Positions 10,857 through 21,510 of a DNA stretch of 64,000 bases are shown here, piece after piece. The notes beneath the pieces were generated by a model. It ran no database searches, had not been told where the DNA came from, and was given only the letters and a program-made list of their open reading frames with translations. Numbering within the stretch: position 1 is the stretch's first letter; every line of letters starts with the position of its first letter. Source of the DNA: Eucommia ulmoides. Lineage: Eukaryota; Streptophyta; Magnoliopsida; Garryales; Eucommiaceae. A program made the position numbers and the translations under genes. The DNA is taken from the NCBI GenBank assembly GCA_016647705.1, contig CM028330.1, forward strand, positions 27,732,649 to 27,796,648, written 5' to 3'.

Positions 10857-12391
10857 TGGTAGGGGGCGATTTTGCGCACGCCTACTTACGCTCGCAAGTA
10901 TACGGGGTCCAAAGTTTTAATATAGTGTATCTTTGAAGATCGGATATCGTTCCCACAGAGAAAAGTGTGAATAATTGAATTGAATACCGCAATTGACGTA
11001 GTCACGTGTTATCCTGACGACGGAAAGCGTGAATTGAAATTAAACTAAGCTAAATTACAATTAGTGGGTTAATTCTAACTAGGTTGATTAATTAGGAATT
11101 GATTTCATTCACTTAATACACAATTGATTTAGATCGGTTAACAATAACGGAGTTTAGGTATCCGATAATCTCTGTTCGTAAGCTCCTCCGCCACCTCTTT
11201 CGCGTGTAAGACGGGGGAATACGTGACTTCGAGTCGACGCCGAGGTCCCCCTCAATGTCTTAACGACTCTAGGCCACGACAGTCTTGACCCAACGTCATC
11301 GATTGCATACTAACTAACGCCCTCTCGGGTCGTTAGGTCGTAACAATGTGTTTACCCTAGTCCGAATCCAGGGTTACCTCTTCCGAGTGTCAAACCCTAG
11401 ATTCTCAAGTCCAATCCTAATACCGTTACAAGCATATTAAGATTTTCATCAAATGATAAACACAATTGGACTTAAAACAACAACCGTTAAAGAAACGTAT
11501 ATTAAACCAAATGAGTATTTACACAGCTACACCTTTCCCTAACTAATCTCTAAATTACACTAACATGTTCTTAGCTAATACAACATAAATCAAAAGGAGA
11601 TCATCATTACCAACTATAAATATTTAAATACAAAGATGAAAACAAGGGAAAAAAGCCAAATCTCAAAGTGGAGTATTCCACTTTCGCCAAAGAACGATCC
11701 TCCCGAGCTTTCTCTTTTCTGTTGATGAACTTCCTCTTTTGGCTCTTCAAGGATTGGCCAAGAACACTCTTTACAAGTAATCTAATCTACATCCTAAACT
11801 AATCTAATCTAACTAAGGTGGAAGAGAGCTCCTAAGAACAATCGGAGCCTCCTCTTACGTCTAAGGGGTTCTAACCTCTAAGAGAGTCTTTTGGTTTGGT
11901 GGAGAAAAGGGTTTTATAGGCAAGGGTTTGGAAATATCTTCAAAATATCTGAAAACATATATTTCTGTACAGAGTGTCACCGCCTAAGCGGTGGTTCACT
12001 GCTCGAGTGGTGGACTTAAGTCGGTTACTTCTATCGGTTACTTCGCCTAAGCGGTGGTTTTTACACTTAGGCGGTGGCTGCTGGCAAGATATTCTGTTGT
12101 TTTCTCGCCTAGGCGGTGGTTTTCTCGCCTAGGCGATGGTTCAGCCCTTCAGCACTCCAATATTTTGCCTCTTTTCTGCCTAAGCGGTGGAATTTCCGCT
12201 TAGGCGGTGGTCTTCATTCACCGAAACCCTGTTTTGCACATTTTGCTCACCATTTCTCCACCGTTTTCACTTATTTCTCTCCATTTGACGTCCTTTCACC
12301 TGTTCTATACTAAAACACAATTAAATATAACTAAAATGCTTGAGAACTAACAAATTCGGTTTAGAAATAGATAGGTTTTTCATACCTATAA
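10857..12391 (-). repeat. NA-1 5' LTR
   Basis: 1535 bp, colinear with 4749-6267. It contains a palindrome cluster at about 11978-12210, an evening element at 11942-11950 and a TATA box at 11911-11920. Its outer end is slightly altered, but the target-site duplication GCTAC follows immediately. Confidence 0.92.
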
Positions 12392-12846
12392 GCTACCTAG
12401 GGTTGTGGGATAAACCTCGAGAGTTGTGGAAAGATCTCGGATAGATCTCTTCGAGTGCCAAATGGGCGAATTCAAGTCATGTGTGTAACTCATCCTCGCG
12501 CGCCTATCGCTACCTCCTGTCCAAGGGGGGACAACTCTCCAGACAGCAAGGCCCGATGAGCGACCCCTAGACTATGATATTTGTATGGAATCTTCGAATG
12601 GGCTCATGCCCAGGGACCACCCTTTACCTCGCGACCACGAGTCTACAGGACTAGAAAGGGTCCCCCGGTAGCGACAAGATCCCTATATTCTCCACTGCGC
12701 AGACATATACCTAGGGACCTATTAGAGTCCCCCAATGGTCGAGCTCCTTATCGTCCATCAAGATTTGATCCTAAGGGACTGTGCAAATGTGAAATTGACT
12801 CCTACTTGCCTCTCTCCCGTCATACTGTGGCCCAAGCTATGGGTAG
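12392..12846 (+). pseudogene. TAT-1 leader/gag-region fragment
   Basis: This resumes TAT-1 after the NA-1 target duplication. It is GC-richer than its surroundings, with an open frame from 12581 that runs on into the next LTR. I recognise no domain in this part; Tat elements carry a poorly conserved gag N terminus here. Its last bases, GGTAG (12842-12846), recur at 40085-40089 where TAT-1 resumes, consistent with a target-site duplication around composite NA-2. Confidence 0.55.
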
Positions 12847-15800
12847 TAACTGTCATGGTGATGAAAGTACAGAGACTTTGCTGAATCTTCACTGCCATAG
12901 CGGTCATTCCATTACCACAATAGTGAAGTTAGACGACATGCCCACCGCCGTGACGGTCACTTTGCAGACAGTTTAGATATTTTGGGTTATTTTTTTAGAT
13001 ATTTTGATCCCTTTATATATCTTCCCTTTACCCAACACAAAAGAATGTCTCGGGAGTCCCTTGAGAGCTCCAAGGGCATACCAACAAGGAGAGATCACCA
13101 CGATAAAAAGGAAGAAGCGTTCTCGGAGTGGTTTTAGTGACCAATCTTTGGATAAAGGCTAAACTCTCTTGTTTCTCTCTTTTATTGTTAAACCCTTATT
13201 TGGATTTGTATATGTTTAGCTTGTATTTCATTGTATATAGGTCTGTTGATCTTAAGATTTTGATGGACAATCAAGTGTTGATGTTTTGGTGGAACTAACG
13301 GTTTAATTGATTGTTTCAGCTAATTAAGTTCCAGTGATGAGGATGCGATGATAAATTATGAATGGATGCTAAATGGTGATGACAAAGATAAGAAAGAATT
13401 AAGAGTTTAAAGAAATTAGGGAAAACAACTTAGGTGAATTTCAACTCTTAATATCCCAATTAGGAACACACACGGCAAAAAAAGTTTTCATTGTTGATGT
13501 GTGTTTTGATAAGATGAAATTATTTGCTCCAATGTGTAATTGTGAAAGAAATATTTGTAATGGATTAAAATTGAATTTAAATATTTAGTGGAGCTTATTT
13601 AGAAAAGAAAATGGTTAAAAGGGCGAAAACATAAATAAGAATGAGTTAAAAACAAGTTTAGAAAAGAGATCTAGTATATATAAGTTGACTGGTAAGTCGA
13701 CCAGACAAAGTAGACAGAACTCGCTGTATCTCTAAGTCGATAGATAAGTCGACCGGTGAAGAGAAGATGAACTCTCTATATTTCTAAGTCGACAGGTAGG
13801 TCAACTGGTGAATATAAATCGAATGCTTTGTATCTCTAAGTCGACAGATAGGTCAACCGATGGACGCAAAATCTTTGGCTTGGCTACATCCTGAATCGAA
13901 CAGTCGATTGGCCAGTCGACTGAGGGCGCAATTTCAGGATATTGAGGATTCCAAATTCATATCTAAAAGTAGCCATTTTGGGTTGGAATTTGTGAGAGAT
14001 TTCAGGGATTTTATGATATTCAAGATATGCTACACCTATTATTTAAATCCTATTGATTTGGTTTATTAAGTTTGAATGTTTCTCAATTTGGTACATAAAA
14101 TTATTTCTATTTTATTTAATTGAGATTGAGAAATATTTGGGGAACTTAATTGAAAGATTTAAAAGCTATAATTAAGTAAATTGAACCAAAATGAAGTCAT
14201 AATGATATAAGGGGTCTAAGAGAGCATTTAAATGTCATGACACATGGGAACTAGCCGTTAGAGAGCTGACTTATTTTTCATATATATAGACCTACATTTT
14301 TTTTTATCATGAACATAGATTAAGAGAGCTTAAAGAGATGAGATCATATTGAGCTGTTCTAAGAGATATCATACTGAGATTTTGTGAGAGCTATTCTAAG
14401 AGACGATCTTGAGAATCATTGGCTATTAATCTTTGCTGTTACTGGATCTGAAGTAACATCACCCTATTTATTTTTTCTGTGGATTCCGGGTGAGATCTTT
14501 CCAATTACTTTCTATATTGCATTGCTTGTTTAATTCTGGAAATTGATCTTTAGAAATTGTTTTTGATTTTTATTGAATAAAATATTTTATAAACAATTTC
14601 TTGAATCTAATTACGTGCTCAATTATTTGCGATCCATCTTTTGTTTAAAATCAAATTTTCAATCTCACACTTTTCTATCACTAGATTTGGGTTATTAATC
14701 GAGTTTTAATTTATCTAGAGTAGTAGAAGCTCCAAGTGAGATAATCTACTTATCAAATTGTATTGGTGAGTAGTGTGATGGATTAAATACTGTTGGGGGT
14801 ATTTAATCAAAGGGTAACCGGTTTCAGTCTCTTCCTGTAAAGAGATTGATGTAATAATTCTTTCTGGATAGAATTATTTTGAGTGAATTTTGTAACTGTT
14901 CAATCCTTACCGGGTAAAAGGATATTTGGAGTAGTGGTGAGGTTTTGATTCTTTTACCTTTGTGTTAAAAAGAATTAGGTTATTCTTTAGCTTTTAAAAA
15001 GTAGAGGTTCTTCTTTAGCTTGTGAAAAGAATTTTGTAAGGGTTGATTCTGAGCATGTAAAAGAATCGTTGTGAGGGTTTGGTTCCTACCTTTAAAGGGA
15101 TCTTGAGTATTAGTGGGTGTGACTCTCTGTGGGGCTCGGGGGACTGTATTTGCCAAGAGTAGCTTGGTGAATTAGTATAAATCTCTGGTGTGCTGTAATA
15201 TTTAATTTATTTATTTTTGCTGTTTGGTGTGCACCTAGTTAATTATATAATTCCGCTGTGATATAAGATAATAATAAATTTAGGATTAAAATTAATTATT
15301 TGATTTATTGAAGTATTATTCTAATAATTTTTTAATTACCTAATTCACCCACCCTCTTGGGTATTCCACTGGGCCAACAAGGTCTATGGCCATGTGTAGC
15401 TAAACATATATTGTCTAGAGAGCAATTGACTCAATGAAAATGTGTTTGAATAAAATTGATATTTTGTTAACGGTTGTTTTTCTTTATCCGATTGTGTTTA
15501 CCATTTTATCATGTTTATATGCTTGTTTAGAAATATTAAGAAATCAGGGTTTGACACTCGGGAGAGGTAACCCTGAATTCAGACTAAGGTTAAACACAAT
15601 GCGATGATCTAATAACCCAGGGGAGAGTTAGAAAGTGTGCAATTCGTGATGTTGGGGGGTGAGACTCATGTGACCAAGTGTCATATAGATGCACGAGGGG
15701 GACTTCGGCGTTGACACAAAGTCACATATTCACTCACTTTACACTCGGGAGAGGTAATGAGTGGGATTTCGATAACGAGATTATCGAATAGGATAAACGC

Positions 15801-16100
15801 CGTTAATGTAAACTAGATGGAAACGAACACGTTTAAGTGGACAAAATTAATCCCTAGGCAATTTACTCTCATTAACGTCTATATTAGTATTAGTATAATT
15901 AGTTTAATTTAGATTATTATATAATTATTAATATAAACTACATTTTTATCGCCTAAATAAAGTTAGGTTATGATAATTGTAGTACTCGACGATAATCTCA
16001 ACTAATTCCTGTGGATACGACAACCCTTACTCTTCCAAACTATACTAAAACTTGACCCGTACACTTGTGCTGAAAGTAGCAATGTATCTATGCGCTACCA
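12847..16100 (+). repeat. NA-2 plus-strand LTR, truncated at its 5' end and split by a copia solo LTR
   Basis: The LTR begins within the palindrome cluster (GTCATGGTGATGAAAGT corresponds to CGCCATGGCGGTGAAAGT of the sister LTR). It has two AGATATTTT motifs (12975-12983 and 12997-13005) and a TTTATATATC TATA box near 13011. It continues past the copia insertion and ends GCGCTACCA at 16100, followed by AGTTTTTGGTGCC. Confidence 0.8.
13244..15379 (+). mobile_element. Ty1/copia-type solo LTR (COP-1)
   Basis: A 2136-bp stretch from TGTTGATC to GGGCCAACA, flanked by perfect AGGTC duplications (13239-13243 and 15380-15384) and with no coding region. It has repeated 'aagtcgac' words (13690-13920), a TATA box in TCATATATATAGACC near 14280 and conserved AGGTAACC-type blocks near the end. 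Length and ends suit a long copia LTR (SIRE/Maximus- or Angela-like; lineage uncertain). It interrupts the NA-2 plus LTR, so it is younger than that LTR. The 69-codon frame at 13860-14069 is not considered a gene. Confidence 0.8.
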
Positions 16101-16130
16101 AGTTTTTGGTGCCAAAAAACTTGGTAGCGC
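16092..16130. repeat. Head-to-head LTR/primer-site palindrome
   Basis: GCGCTACCAAGTTTTTGG, then TGCC, then AAAAAACTTGGTAGCGC: the 3' end of a plus-strand LTR and its primer-site start meet the mirror image from a minus-strand LTR. The centre falls on the GGYGCC of the primer-binding site, whose ancestral form GGCGCC is self-complementary. Confidence 0.85.
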
Positions 16131-17260
16131 GTATATACGTTGCTACTTTCACTGCAAGTGTACGAGTCAAGTTTTAGTATAGATTGGGAAGAGTAGGGGT
16201 TGTTGTATCCATAGGGATTAGTTGAGATTATCGTCAAGTACCGTAATTATCATAACCTAACTTTATTTAGACGATAAAAATGGTTTATAATTAATTAATG
16301 CTAAATTAAAATACTAATTTATCTAATTATACTATAATACTATATTGAGATGTTTAGGGAAATGGATTATATAGGGATTAACTTCATTTACTTAAATGTG
16401 TTTGATCTCGTTTAGTTGTCAATAACAGTATTTGACCTATCTGACAATCTTTGTATTATAAACTCATTCACTCCTTCTCCCGAGAGTTAAGTGAATGAAT
16501 ATGTGACTTTGTGTTAACGCCAAAGTCCCCCTCTAGTATTTTTTAGAACACATAGTCACATGAGTCTTGCCCCAACGTCATGGATTGCATACTTTCTAAC
16601 TCACTCTCGGGTTATTAAATTGTCGCGTTGTGTTCAAACCCTAGTCTGAATTCGGGGTTACCTCTCCTAAGTGTCAAACCCCGATTTCTCAATATATTTG
16701 AAGAAAAATATAATGGAAATACAAGAACGGTAAACATAATCAAATAGCGAAGAACAACCATTAAAGAAACACAATTCAAATAAACCACATATTCATAAAT
16801 TATATTAATCTCTAGACAATATTCGTTTAGCTAACGGCCATAACCGTATATACAATGATAAATGAACAAAACATGCTCAAACCAACTATCAAAGTTAAGA
16901 AAATAAACCTCTCCGAAGATCCGCCGCTAAAACCTCTCCGAGATCGTTTCTCCTTCTTCGCTTTGTGTTTTTCTCCATTAGATTTGGTTGAGCGCTCCCC
17001 AAAAACCTCTCAAATCTATCTAAACTCTATATGAGCTCTCATCTCAAAAAATGGAGGTGAGGAGAGGATAAGGTGGGAATAAAATATCTTAAAATATCTA
17101 AAATTGTACTTTACAGTTGCAGGTGTCACCGCTGCGGCATTGGGCATGTCGGTGCAGCGGTGTAATAGTAGGAAAATTCTCTGGACTTTCACCGCCATGG
17201 CGGTGAGATTTCTGCATTCCAACATTTTCAACGCTGCAGCGGTGGTTTCACCACTGCTGC
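16122..17260 (-). repeat. NA-2 minus-strand LTR, first part
   Basis: The minus-strand LTR of the same subfamily as 12847-16100 (both share TAGCGC..GTTGCTACTTTCA near the end). It has two evening elements in exact tandem at 17081-17089 and 17091-17099 and a palindrome cluster from 17120. NA-3 interrupts it; the LTR resumes at 23071. Confidence 0.82.
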
Positions 17261-18871
17261 TGTACGCGCGGAGCGTTTGTTACACGCTCATGTATTGACT
17301 ACTCACAAGTGTATGAGGTCAAAATTTTAGTATAGTGTGATTATTTTAGATCGGGTATCGTATCCACAGGAATTGGTGTTCGTTATTATCGAGTACCATG
17401 TTTATCATGACCTAACTTTATCTAAGCGAAAAACAAATGTATTTAATTAATTAATACTAAACTATTTAACTAAATTATCTATATTAATATAATGAGATGT
17501 TTTAGGGGAAAAAATTGTTAAGGGATTAACTTGGTTTACAAATACGTGTTCGATCTTGATTGACTTATTTTACGGTGTTCGACCTATTTAATAATCTCAG
17601 TTCATAAACTCATCCGCCACCTTTCCCGAGTGTAAGACGAGAGATATAACGTGACTTCGTTTCAACAAAGAAATCTCCCTCAACATCTTAGCGACCCTAG
17701 GTCACGTGAGTCTCGCCCCAACGTCACTGATTATACACATTCCAACTCCCGACCGGGTCATTGGATCATCGCGTTGTGTTTACCCTATCGACAATATTAG
17801 TTCTAAAACTCCACCGCCACCTCTCCCGAGTGTAAGATAGGGGATTACATGACTTTGAGTCAACGAAGAAGTCCCCTTTAACGTCTTAACGACCCTAGGT
17901 CACGTGACTCTTGCCCCAACATCATCGTTTGGCGTTATGTTTACATTAGTCCGAATCCGGGGTTTGTCAAACCCCGTTTTCTTCGAATATCATTCTAAGC
18001 ATAATAAACATAACAATACGATATACATAATCAAACTATAAAGAACAAACATAAACGCAATACCGAAATCATACGAATCACATATTTATAAATTATAGTG
18101 TTAATCCCTATACAATTCATGTTTAACTAACGGCCATAACCGCATTTATAATGAAAGCACGAGCTAAACATGCTTACAAAACCCTAAGTTAAGGAAATAA
18201 GGGAAGAAATCAAAGAACTTAGCCTCGTCCGAAGATTTATCGCTAAGAACCGTTCAACGATTGCTCCGCCGTCCTCCTTCACTTTGGGATGTAAGCTCTC
18301 CCTCTAAAACTTCTCTACATATCCTATATTAGGCCCTAAAGGGGCTCTAATGGCCAGAGTAGAGGAGATGAGGGGGTATAAATAGGGAAAATATTTAAAA
18401 TAAATATCTAAATCTGTTCAGAGGTTACTGCCGCGGTGGTGGGATTCACTGCCGTGGCGGTGAAAGGTCGTTTAGATTACCGCCGTGACTATTATTTGAT
18501 AGTCGCAGTGGTGGAACAATGGACTTAGTCTTTGTATTTTGACTGCCTAGGTGATGGTTTCACTGCCTAGGCGGTGAAACTACAGTGAATTTGGGCTTGA
18601 CTTTATACTTTAATCGCCGTGACAGTGGTTTGGTCGCTACGGCGATGGCTGTAGGTTCTGAATTTCATTTTCTTTGCCATTTTTTCATCGTTCTTCCACC
18701 GTCTTTGATCCGATGTGATCGTTTTTGATCCATTTTCATACATTTTCACCTCAAACACCTGCTTTAGTACAAAAAGAATAAAAACACATCAAAATATATT
18801 AAAACGTACTAAACATACTCAAAAACTAACAACGTTCGGATTGGAAATAGTTAGGTAATTTACACCTATCA
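17261..18871 (-). repeat. NA-3 3' LTR
   Basis: 1.6 kb, from TGTACGCG to CACCTATCA on the plus strand. The conserved hairpin region occurs twice (17630-17700 and about 17830-17900), showing a tandem duplication inside the LTR. TTTTAGTATAGTG (17325-17337) is the tRNA-Asp-like box. The palindrome cluster is at 18425-18655. Confidence 0.85.
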
Positions 18872-20427
18872 AATACCCTCAAACTCAAAATTTTGCTAGT
18901 CCTCGAGCAAAACACCCACGCAATAAAAGAAAATATAAAAATTATGTACTAAAAATGAAAAACATGAAAAACAAATATGTGCAAGTTTTGAGTCTCATCT
19001 ACCGGCCAAACGAACTATCCCTCATCGACCCCCAATCCTATCGAGTTAGGCATAAAAACACATCATGTAATGTTATAGAATTTCAACATTTATAATAGTA
19101 AATGCCATTATAGATCTTGCTAAAGTGTGTGTGTGTGTTTAAAACTCAAATATATAACTGTCCATTAATCGGATTGAATTATCTAATATATAAGCGCATG
19201 ACAGAAAAAAACCCGAAGGTATTGGAAACCTATAGGCTTGACCCGGGATCTATTCTCCACTAATGTAGGTTCAGAAATTCAAAAAGATCAATAGGTCTTG
19301 GTTCGATTTAGGACAAATTTCTAAGGGTAATTTTGAAAGAGAAAACGGGTTAATGTCATTAACTTAACGTTACCCAAGACATATCGCTTGGCACTCTCAC
19401 ATTCGACACCCCATAGATAAAAATGGAAACAACCCTGAACAATCATTTACGAATGTCGTACTCACTTGTCAAAAGAAACGAAAATAAAAACCGTATTTAC
19501 ATTTGATTTTTTTTTCTTTTATTTTCAACAAACACCCCCCTAAACTTATTCGTTTGTTACAATTTAAGGGGTGTGTGAAAAATGAACAAAAATGACAAGT
19601 GAATACTCAAATACCGAACCAATTAAAAGTTCACCCAAAACCCAACGCTCACATCAAGAAGCACAATGAATGCTAACTTGATTCGCTCAAATTGTGCCTT
19701 TGGTTTAGCGATAAAGGATTGCAAGGAATTTAATTGGCCATGGTATTGGTTAGGTGTTCAGAATTGAAATGGCATTTAGGCTTCGACAGGGTAACGAGGG
19801 GTAATGATTTAACAAGGTTGGCTTAAAAAGGCTCAAGCGAGAAAAACGAATGCCTAAATCATGTATTCCGAACTACCTCACCTAGGATTTCGCCTCTAAT
19901 TTCCCCCGAATCATGTTGTAGAAACCCTAATGTCATGAATTTAGGTGACATATAATCGTTTTCAAATCAATTAGACGGTTATATAATGAGTTTTCGTGCT
20001 CGTGCAAGTAGGATCTATAATAACTATTACTAAAACATAACGTTGAGCACAAAGAACATACATGCATGAGTTTTGCGCTCGAACTCAATAAACAACCAGG
20101 GGACAGACTCATCATGGGGTAATGGCCCAGATGATGTCAAAACTCAGCACATAACACAAAAACTATCCTAAACAGACATACACACGTAGAAATAATATAA
20201 CATACTAACTAAAACATACTACACATCACACCCGACTCGAATAAGAAATGCCCATAATAACCTAGTCAGAGATCCCAATGACATGATAAAGCATTATAAT
20301 AAAGACTAGGGTTTAGAACACGTACCTGGGAGGTGAGAGAATCTCGCCTCCGAATCAAATCGGTTACGATGGATCTAACTTATTTTTTCCTTGGGTTGTC
20401 TCCCAAGAAGCACTTGGTTTATGGTCG
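18872..20427 (-). other. NA-3 3' internal non-coding region
   Basis: AT-rich, non-coding, and alignable with 26632-27777 of NA-5 and 63155-64000 of NA-8. It begins beside the LTR with a polypurine tract and hairpin. The 60-codon frame at 19933-20115 has no recognisable domain. Confidence 0.6.
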
Positions 20428-21370
20428 TCATATTGACATGCTGAAGTGCTCGTCAAAAAGTGGCTTCCGCCTATAGTACGTGTCGTACAACACCACATAC
20501 AGGTCTTCGTTCAGTATGCTCTCGAGACTGGCGAGATGTGGCAATGTATAGCTAGAGCTTTCAACGGTATACCTCATCAGCTCATGTACTTGGTGGGTAT
20601 GAAAGAGCATTACATCGGATCCTTATAAATATTGGCATCACGATTTGGATCTCTAATGGTGACGAATCACAATCGTTGATCCAGGCTTGGGTTCTCGGCT
20701 CATTTGGAGAAGCATAGTTAAACTCTCCCAAGCTCCTTCTGCTCCTTTCCGGTTCCTCCTGGTGGCTTTCATAATTGGATTCGACTTGTTCGCCTTTCAG
20801 TGCCACCGCTCCTGTCTCAGACTCAACAAACCAACGAAGATGACCAATTTGCGTCTGCAAAGACGTTATGGTCTCATCGATGTCGGCGTAGACTGTCTTG
20901 ATATGATTAAGACGATCTTCATGCTCGTTGATTCGATCATACATCTCCTTCAACAATCTCTGAGTCTCCCTCATAACAGTTACGAGCATTTATTCTAGAT
21001 TAGGGGAAGACTCCTCATCGTGATCTAGAATGTCAATCCATGGTGCCGTGGTGTTGGAAAAATCCCCCAAGTTTTGGTGACTTGGTGAATAATTCGAACT
21101 TTAAAAATCATAGGCCGCCAAATCCTCCAACAACCAAATGGCTTCGTCCGCAGTTAGGTCGTAGAATGAGGTGCTAGCAATTCCTCCTTCTACCCACATT
21201 CTGGTTACGGCTTGTAACCCGTTGAGGAAATGGAAGAGTTGACACTCGGTCGGGAGGCTATGGTTCAGAAACCGGAACAACAATTCCTTGTATCGATTTC
21301 AAGCACTATAAAACGGCTCGAAATCCCGTTGAAAGAATTGCATCAATACTCGTTGATCTAACATTGTCGA
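20428..21370 (-). pseudogene. gag-like gene remnant of NA-3 (broken)
   Basis: Minus-strand translations include CQLFHFLNGLQAVTRMWVEGG and LTADEAIWLLEDLAAY, which resemble the Retrotrans_gag core of plant Athila elements (a Phe-Tyr-x-Gly-Leu type segment, then a Thr-x-x-Glu-Ala..Leu-Glu-x-Met segment). Downstream are coiled-coil-like residues (RINEHEDRLNHIKTVYADID) and a SLGEFNYA..TQAWI segment. The same order occurs in NA-7 (60405-61374). The gene is broken by several lesions and no intact protein is predicted. Confidence 0.65.
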
Positions 21371-21510
21371 GTACCCTACAAGAGAAATAAAAAATAAAAC
21401 TACAAACAAAAATTATACACAAAAGAAATGCCTAAAGTAAAATCGGGTCATTTACTTACAATATCAATAATAAATGTCAAACACAATCCTTGGTAACGGC
21501 GCCAAAAACT
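21371..21510 (-). other. NA-3 leader and tRNA-Asp primer-binding site
   Basis: A short leader (about 120 bp). On the minus strand TGGCGCCGTTACC follows the 5' LTR and an AGTTTT spacer, complementary to the 3' end of tRNA-Asp. Confidence 0.75.

Larger units (their letters stand above)
4749..12391 (-). mobile_element. NA-1: complete non-autonomous Athila-like LTR retrotransposon
   Basis: This is a 7.6-kb element on the minus strand, flanked by perfect 5-bp target-site duplications GCTAC (4744-4748 and 12392-12396). Its LTRs are 4749-6267 (3') and 10857-12391 (5'). A primer-binding site matching tRNA-Asp lies at 10832-10850 and a polypurine tract AAGTTTGGGGGTAT at about 6268-6283. The only gene is a 320-codon Transposase_32-like ORF; there is no protease, reverse transcriptase or integrase, so it needed helper proteins. 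By eye the LTRs differ at about 25 of the first ~490 bp (~5%), suggesting an insertion perhaps 2 million years old at commonly used plant rates. It looks structurally whole. It sits inside the leader of TAT-1. Confidence 0.9.

Noticed and set aside
12581-12976. 131-codon open frame as a possible host gene
   Set aside because: It runs from TAT-1 sequence straight into an Athila-like LTR and has no domain of its own.
17325-17345. tRNA gene suggested by TAGTATAGTG
   Set aside because: Only one short segment matches tRNA-Asp; there is no complete cloverleaf, so it is treated as a possible primer-contact box.
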